Made by a program: the position numbers and the translations under genes. From Phoronis australis (lineage: Eukaryota; Phoronida; Phoronidae): a stretch of 23,237 bases of DNA. Below the pieces are notes generated by a model that saw nothing but the letters and a program-made list of their open reading frames with translations, searched no databases and had not been told where the DNA came from. The DNA lies in contig NMRA01000266.1 of NCBI GenBank assembly GCA_002633005.1, forward strand, positions 364,401 to 387,637, in the 5' to 3' direction. Below, one piece after another: positions 17,791 to 23,237 of the stretch (position 1 is its first letter; each line of letters opens with the position of its first letter).

Positions 17791-19004
17791 ATTGTTAGGT
17801 AATTTGTACAAAACTACTTTTCTCGCCGAGAATGCTACTACCTGTTACTGCAAACGCAGTTATTCGTTGGCCATTAAAAGTATTGTTGGGTAGTTGTGTG
17901 CATTTGTAATTAACCTGTACGTCGTACCCTTATTCCTTCGTTGGTCACGTGACATTAGCCTTGTAACTGCGTTTTCCCGCTTTAGTCTTGGTTTTGTTAT
18001 CGATGATCTACGCACAGTGCAGGTGTGTTGGTCGTTCTCTGATTTTGTGATTTTTTGTGCAGTTATTACTCAGCTTTGGAATTTTCGCGAGACAGAAAAA
18101 CAGAAATTTTTGTAAATTCACTTGTTGTCATTTATGCGCCCGCAAAGTGCTAGAACACTAGCAACGACTGTGAGACAATGATGTGAACTGGAGTAGGCTG
18201 CGTTGCTTGTATTATCTTTACAAAGGCAGATTTCTGGCCCATGGGTCTAATGTCCTTCGAGTATAAATGTGTAGGTTTTACTTTATGCATGTCAAGCAAA
18301 TGGACAGTTTTCGAGTCTCTCCTGGGTATGAATATTATACTCGAGACCAGAAGGCATTGAACATTTTTCCTCGAGTTACATATTTTTTACTTCAAATGTT
18401 TTAATGTTTGCGGGTAAAACAACGTCTTCAAAACATAGATAATTCTGTACTTGTACCAAATGCCCTGTTGAAGTTTTTAAAAGGCCTTTAGTCAAATCTT
18501 ATTACTTGTGTAGAAGTTCGCTATAGTTCATTTTGTCAGCAAAGTCTGCCCGAGTAGTTAAGGTTGATAACTTCATATTCATATTCACATGACCTGTTTT
18601 GAATAAAAATAAGAGTTCACGAGTTTTTCATCTTTGATTTTTCAAATAAATGGTTCATTTTTATTGACAAAAAGTAAGTCTTTTTTCTGTTAAGACTCTT
18701 TCCATGTTCCGCAATTTTACTTAAAAAATGGAAGGCTCCGCTGGCTTGAAATATTTTGTAACCGGAGAAAAGATCATGACATGATTCGTTTAGACGCGTC
18801 ATGCCCAAAAACCTTATTTAATTTGAATTTAAACCGTTTCACTCGTGCCTGGCAAATTTAAATCTAAACTGGCCTCAAACATATTTCAATTTACGTTATA
18901 AGTAAGGAGTCCAGGAATTTATGTCCTCTTTATGTTGCTTTGTGAAAGATTTTGTTCATGTCCACGCGCATGAATATCACATCAAAAATATGATTGAATG
19001 TCAA
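17791..19004. other. Non-coding stretch
   Basis: AT-rich, with small frames at 17894-18115 (plus) and 18617-18808 (minus) that show no domain. Several ACTCGA/TCGAGT words occur around 18259-18375 (for example CGAGTCTC, CTCGAGACC, CTCGAGTTAC). They recall the foldback at 13152-13562 and may be a decayed fragment of it, but I cannot align them. Confidence 0.35.
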
Positions 19005-19354
19005 AGACTTTCATTAGTTAAGTTGCTCCGGCTTGCAACGTGTCATGTTTGGACAATCCTGTTTCAAGTGCAGTAAGTACGTAACTGCTAAAACACGATT
19101 AATCGAGTCAATGTAATCGAAGTTCAAAAGACTTTCATTAGTGGAGTTGCTCCACGTACTGTATGGACATTGTAACACAGGTTTATTCAACATCTGAGAT
19201 GAAATTACTAGTGGAGCTCGCCCAAAATAAATTGCAATACTACTACACATCGATATCAAGCAAACTGATTGATTTTTAAATAAAATAGTTTCGCGACAAT
19301 CCTGTTTCGTGTGCAACAAGTACGTAACTGCTAAAACACGTTTAATCGAGTCAA
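19005..19354 (+). repeat. Interleaved direct repeats
   Basis: AGACTTTCATTAGT followed by an AGTTGCTCC block occurs at 19005 and 19129 (124 bp apart). A 60-bp block starting GACAATCCTGTTTC and ending TAATCGAGTCAA occurs at 19052-19111 and 19295-19354 (243 bp apart, about twice 122). This suggests an old tandem array of ~122-bp units in which the middle unit has diverged. A minus-strand frame (19014-19319) lies across it and is not coding. Confidence 0.7.
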
Positions 19355-20222
19355 ATTAGTTAGATAAATGTAGGTCAGTGACCAATACTCCGTTCTAAAA
19401 CTGGATAAAATCCTAGCGACTTCGCTAGCACCTATTCACCAATAGCAAAATGGTCAGTGATGTGAAAAGATTAAGTGTCAATTACAACTGCGGTTAGAGT
19501 TATATCAAAGCTGCTAGTGTTTTCGCTGGCAGTTTGTAGACAGATCACTTACTTCAAGAGACACACCTGAGCGGGGGTAAAAAGTTTTGTTCTTTCCTTG
19601 TCCATTTTTACTCTTTTGCACAACACTCCCAACCCCCNTCGCCATCAAAGAGTCGGCAGTAAGAAACGGCCGCAGATCAACTTTGTACAAAGTTTGTGCA
19701 ATACAACGCAACGCACCACAACATAATACACTGTGATACATCACGGCACGAAACGTAACGATAATTTATGCTTATGCAGAACCTATAAAAATGGCTAAAT
19801 TTGGCTAACATCAGAACATTAAACTTTCAGATTTGGCTACTAGTATTCATAAGAAACGTTCAGACACTATGCTTTATGGACAGGTCTAAAATACGATGTT
19901 ACTAACTGTTTTAAAATATTTCACTTTTCCATGAGAGGCTATCAAGTATAGGACTTTAATGATTCTCATGAAAAATCTATAAAATTGCATAAAACGGAAA
20001 CGAAATGATATTTTAGAAACCTCTGGCAGAGTTTTTGATACCTTATCTTGAACATTCAAACAAAATTTGATGGTGCTAGTGAGAACGTAGTTTTACAATC
20101 AATGCAACTTTCCGTTTTGCTCAATTCTGTTAAAAGACATGGTCACGTGACCAAGCAATAACACAATGGCAATAAGTCAAATATCAAATTCTTTTCTTTT
20201 TTTCAGGAAATATTCTTACACC
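19355..20222. other. Non-coding stretch with one ambiguous base
   Basis: No gene seen. An N at 19638 within a C-run (AACCCCCNTC) marks uncertain sequence. 19690-19760 has repeated CAACGCAACGCACCACAAC-type words. The 76-codon minus-strand frame 19514-19744 spans the N and is not credible. Confidence 0.4.
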
Positions 20223-20228
20223 TTTATT
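20223..20228 (-). terminator. Poly(A) signal AATAAA (minus strand)
   Basis: TTTATT on the plus strand reads AATAAA on the minus strand, about 95 bases past the stop codon of the candidate terminal exon at 20322-20552. A second AATAAA overlaps that stop codon itself (GAAATAAATG). Confidence 0.4.
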
Positions 20229-20321
20229 TAATTTTAACTATTTTAAAAAAAAAAACATCCAAGATATTTGCTAACTACGTAGACTTGTTGATAAAGTCTT
20301 ACATAACCTAAACGAATACAT

Positions 20322-20552
20322 TTATTTCACAGCAGTAAAGCGGGAAACCGGAGTGTTGGAACCGCGATCTGAAATGGACGGGTCACTCGGAACTGACATC
20401 AGATCGAATTCAAAGGGAGGGGGGCGGAATCCCCATGCTGTTTGACTGTCACTGTTGAAATCGTAACTGATACAATTTGGGGTTTTAAACATTGACACAT
20501 TTTCCGAACTTGCCGGCGATGTTGTCAGAGGTTGATTGATGACTTCGCGTTT
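20322..20552 (-). CDS. Candidate terminal coding exon of an unidentified gene
   Basis: One minus-strand phase is open from after a TAA at 20555-20553 to TAA at 20324-20322 (76 sense codons). The last ~68 codons look like real protein: TTSPASSENVSMF, then SYDFNSDSQTAWGF, RPPPFEFDLMSVPSDPSISD, and a C-terminus ending VSRFTAVK. It is Ser/Pro/Asp-rich with aromatic residues, like the acidic tail of a receptor, channel or regulator. I do not recognise the family. No good acceptor with a pyrimidine tract is seen; AG candidates are at GCGAAG and GGCAAG. Repeat copy C begins at about 20530, immediately upstream, so the exon may be truncated by, or captured with, the repeat. Confidence 0.5.
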   Translation of the reverse strand, partial: KREVINQPLTTSPASSENVSMFKTPNCISYDFNSDSQTAWGFRPPPFEFDLMSVPSDPSISDRGSNTPVSRFTAVK

Positions 20553-21820
20553 TTAGCTCTGAATTTAAAGCGCTCTCTTGAATCGCTAGTTGATGCAGTC
20601 ATCTTGCTGCATTGGAAAAGGAACTCAAGTCTTATCACATCAACGAATAACTTGCGTTCAATTTTATGGGCGTTTAAAAGTGTCAATTTTCGTTTTGGGG
20701 AGCTAATGAAATGTAGTTTTGAAAAAAGTCCTATCACCTCTGTCGATTTTGTTAGTCACATTCTTGAAATCGTAGATTTGATAATTTACAAAAGTGATTT
20801 AAACATGAGAAATTTTGTAAATGGATTCTTGGAGTGTTCCTTGAATTAATATCCTATGAAAATCTCTTCGAAATTGGTGGGATTGAAAAAGGTTGACGTA
20901 AAACAAAGGTGTGACTTGAAATATTGTGAGATTTTACGCTTGCTTGGTTGAAAGACAAATAATGATAAAAGTTTAGTTTCATATCGGATTGCTTCAGTCC
21001 GAGCAATAATTCATGCCGTGTTAACATTCATGATTAGTACTAAGTAGTCCACGATAAATTTTTAAACGGGACTACTTGTGTCGTATCAAGATGGAAGTTT
21101 AATGAAACAATTTTTTGACGACCACTCCGACACTTTTACTAAAATGCAACAACTTTGAAGATTTCTGAAGAGTGGTCGTATGACGGAAACATGGGAAATT
21201 ATTACTATGATTCTCTTTGATGATCGCACTATTTCATAGGCGGATTTAGGGGGAGCAGGGGTCCCGCCCCCACCGCCAACAAATAAAAGAGCATGATCGT
21301 GGGGAAATATTGAGTTAAGCAATTAATCTGGGGGCTCAGACCCCGTTGCAATTGCAAGGGTGACCTACGATGCAACTGTTTTCCGTCTTTTTTTAGTCCG
21401 CCAAGTAATTCGGGCACACCTAGAATTTCAGCTGGTTGCTCCCATGCGACGGTCTTTTGAGATTGCCCGAGACAAAATGCTGGGCCCCCGTTATATTATC
21501 CTAGATCCGCCACTGCATTTTTATGTGTACGCGTGCCTGAACATTTGTCCTTTTTGTTTTGCTGAAGTGAATACAGTACTTTGATTTTTTTTAATAAAAA
21601 AGTACTTTGAAACGAGTAAATTTTAACTAGGGTCACCGTGCACTCCGCAGTACAATCGCCGCCATCACCAGATAGGCCCACATGCTCAGTGAAATGCTGG
21701 GATCAGGTGATTATTAATCGACATAAATATCATTTCAAACACGATTTTGATCCCAACCGGGAAACAGTCAAACGAGAATATTACATGTACCTACGCAAAC
21801 GATGGCTACTGCCACCATAA
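20530..21820 (+). repeat. Dispersed repeat family, copy C (most complete, split by a MITE)
   Basis: It shares its 5' part with copy A (GGAACTCAAGT block) and its 3' part with copy B (ACTCCGCAGTAC to CGATGGCTAC). It is interrupted by a 281-bp MITE-like element at 21235-21515. Without that insertion the family is about 1.0 kb. A 105-codon plus-strand frame (20532-20849) covers its start; comparison with copy A shows conserved residues there but a stop in A. Confidence 0.8.
21235..21515. mobile_element. MITE-like element nested in repeat copy C
   Basis: The left end CATAGGCGGATTTAGGGGG and the right end (inverted) CAGTGGCGGATCTAGGATA form terminal inverted repeats sharing GGCGGATYTAGG. The 8-bp flanks CACTATTT and CATTTTTA agree at five of eight positions, as expected of an eroded 8-bp target duplication. 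Repeat copy B has no insertion at the matching place (near 9745-9765). The CAGNGGCGGATC end and 8-bp flank suggest a hAT-like origin, inferred only. The body carries G/C runs and no transposase, so it is non-autonomous. Confidence 0.65.
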
Positions 21821-22203
21821 AATAAGTATGTTTTTACAAATATAACTTTTACTACTGCATTAGGTAGTGCTTTTGTTAGACGAATTTTAAAAGTCCCCGA
21901 GCAATCTTCTACAAAAAAAAAATATTTTTCAGAATAATTTCCAAATAATGTACCAGTCAAACTGAGCCATACATCAAAATTCAAAAGAATGACAGTGTTA
22001 ATTACAAATTTATTAAAATAAACAACTTAAACACTTGTCACCAGTCGGAACTAACTACCACCAAACATCTAACTAATAGTTCATGCTTCACACCAAACTG
22101 AGCAGACGAACGATATTCTAGTTATTAAAATATCACTGTGCTAATGATACATATTATATCTACACATGGCGCAGAAACACGCGTTGTTCAGTACTACATA
22201 ACG
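21821..22203. other. 3' flank of the NHL gene
   Basis: AT-rich sequence on the 3' side of the minus-strand NHL gene, presumably its 3' UTR and downstream flank. The frame 21781-21984 shows no domain. Confidence 0.45.
22009..22014 (-). terminator. Poly(A) signal AATAAA for the NHL gene
   Basis: TTTATT on the plus strand gives AATAAA on the minus strand, about 190 bases past the NHL-gene stop codon. This would give a short 3' UTR. Confidence 0.45.
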
Positions 22204-23237
22204 TTATTCCTCCAAGTACTGAAATGTCTTCACCACACCTGTACCACGCTCCACTACAGACACCTGACCCGGGGCCGGGAGACATAAACCAGTTGGACGG
22301 TGGACACCACCAGGGGGCACGATCACGTGTGCACGTGCGTTGTTGTATAAAATCACCTGATCATTGGGACAGTCTGCCACCAGAATGTGACCGTGTGGGT
22401 CTACACACACACCTTGCGGCCTGTTACTCAGTTGATGGGTCAGTGTGGATACAACGGCCGGCCGTGTCGGGTCTATTATGTGGACACGACCGGGGTTTAA
22501 CTCACTGACCACCAACTGACCACAGTTGTCCATACACACATATCGTGGTGTGAACTCACTCAGCCCCAGGGTGGGGCCGTCCAACTGTTGGTGAATATCA
22601 CAGTTAAGATCCGTTATAAGTACCCGTCCCCCGTCTCTATCACACACAACCAGTCTGTCACCGTGACATGTCACATAGCCCTCACCTTTATACACATCAC
22701 GACACACCTTCACCACCTCACCACGGCCATCATACCTGACAACACCCTTAATGCCGAGGTCGGTGATGAAGATGTGACCATCTTTGTGACATGTCACGTC
22801 CCACGGCCTCTGCAGTTTGTGATGAGTTTGTTGTAACTTCAACTTTAGTTTAAAGTCGTGTTTGTCAAACACTTTCACAGTTTGGTTGAGTGCGTCTGTT
22901 ACAACAAACCCCTCATCACAAACTGCCAGTCCACAACACCCAGACTTCCTCTCCCCCTCACCCCGGCTGGTAAAACTACCAACACTACCCGCAGGTTCTT
23001 TAACAGTCAGTGGTGGAGTGACAGGCTGAACGGGTGATTTGGATGAAAGATGAACTTGTGACACTTTTGTGTCCATTAGTTGTGATTCTACAGTAGATTC
23101 ACTATCAACAGACACGTTAGGTACTGACAGTTCAGGTGGTACAAAGTTAAACACATGTCTGTCTGCATTAAGTTCAAACTGACTGATATCTAACGATGTC
23201 AGAGTGGCGGCCATGTCATGGTACTGTAGAGTTGTTT
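22204..23237 (-). CDS. NHL-repeat beta-propeller, C-terminal part of a TRIM-like protein (5' end outside window)
   Basis: The frame ends at TAA (22206-22204) and is open to the window edge. The seven complete codons upstream of the Met at 23214 (TLQYHD and a preceding Thr) contain no stop, so that Met is probably internal. Counting from it: residues 1-30 resemble the region after a TRIM coiled coil; 31-90 are a Ser/Thr/Pro-rich linker; about 92-336 form six NHL blades (starting near 92, 135, 177, 221, 264 and 305), the clearest being RPQGVCVDPHGHILVADC at 265-282. NHL propellers bind protein or RNA; in TRIM-NHL proteins they follow RING, B-box and coiled coil and direct ubiquitin ligase targets. 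The N-terminal domains are not in the window, so ligase function is inferred. The region is GC-richer than its surroundings and intron-free here. Confidence 0.9.
   Translation of the reverse strand, partial: TTLQYHDMAATLTSLDISQFELNADRHVFNFVPPELSVPNVSVDSESTVESQLMDTKVSQVHLSSKSPVQPVTPPLTVKEPAGSVGSFTSRGEGERKSGCCGLAVCDEGFVVTDALNQTVKVFDKHDFKLKLKLQQTHHKLQRPWDVTCHKDGHIFITDLGIKGVVRYDGRGEVVKVCRDVYKGEGYVTCHGDRLVVCDRDGGRVLITDLNCDIHQQLDGPTLGLSEFTPRYVCMDNCGQLVVSELNPGRVHIIDPTRPAVVSTLTHQLSNRPQGVCVDPHGHILVADCPNDQVILYNNARAHVIVPPGGVHRPTGLCLPAPGQVSVVERGTGVVKTFQYLEE

Noticed and set aside
20532-20849. 105-codon plus-strand open frame at the start of repeat copy C
   Set aside because: Copy A has a stop in the same phase and both A and B lose the frame downstream. 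Treated as a repeat with at most an ancient coding origin.
22224-22836. Two plus-strand frames opposite the NHL gene
   Set aside because: Antisense shadows of the NHL coding region, with peptides of no recognisable character.

Overview
The window looks like intergenic and intronic DNA from a metazoan nuclear genome, most likely a marine invertebrate such as a lophotrochozoan, cephalochordate or hemichordate. The reasons are an AT-rich background with almost no long open frames, consensus GT donors and AATAAA signals, MITE-like and tRNA-derived repeats, and a TRIM/NHL-type gene of a class that is greatly expanded in those animals. The phylum is inferred; I cannot fix the species. No prokaryotic operons, CRISPR arrays, rRNA or intact tRNA genes are visible.

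Genes. The only strong gene is at the right edge: an NHL beta-propeller protein on the minus strand (22204 to the window end), read into from outside, probably the C-terminal part of a TRIM-like protein. Two probable exons fall below simple ORF cut-offs. One is a first coding exon on the minus strand (3487-3566) that starts at a well-supported ATG, encodes the first half of a WW domain and ends at a perfect GTAAGT donor. The other is a minus-strand terminal-exon-like open frame (20322-20552) with a poly(A) signal. A broken C2H2 zinc-finger gene remnant lies at 15247-15656 (minus), and a weaker, possibly related remnant at 10900-11250 (plus).

Layout. 1-2100 is a repeat-rich block: a G-rich minisatellite, a 207-bp tandem duplication with an N at its junction, three 77-bp units, three ~106-bp units that each keep an RFX X-box-like core, and three 21-bp units that each carry a DR1-like nuclear-receptor site. 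3480-3760 is the WW-gene first exon and presumptive promoter, with a CRE and a perfect G/C hairpin. A dispersed repeat family occurs three times in the same orientation (about 4241-4905, 9060-10006 and 20530-21820); the third copy is split by a MITE-like element. 6671-6787 holds a cluster of canonical transcription-factor motifs. 8808-8915 is a tRNA-derived SINE head. 11455-11770 is a second MITE-like element. 13152-13562 is a ~410-bp imperfect foldback followed by ~197-bp tandem units. 14455-14575 carries a further transposon end. 19005-19354 holds interleaved direct repeats.

I see no complete new biological system. The most unusual items are the adjacent X-box and DR1 arrays, the hidden WW first exon with its CRE and hairpin, the hidden terminal exon that abuts a repeat, the zinc-finger remnant and the long foldback.
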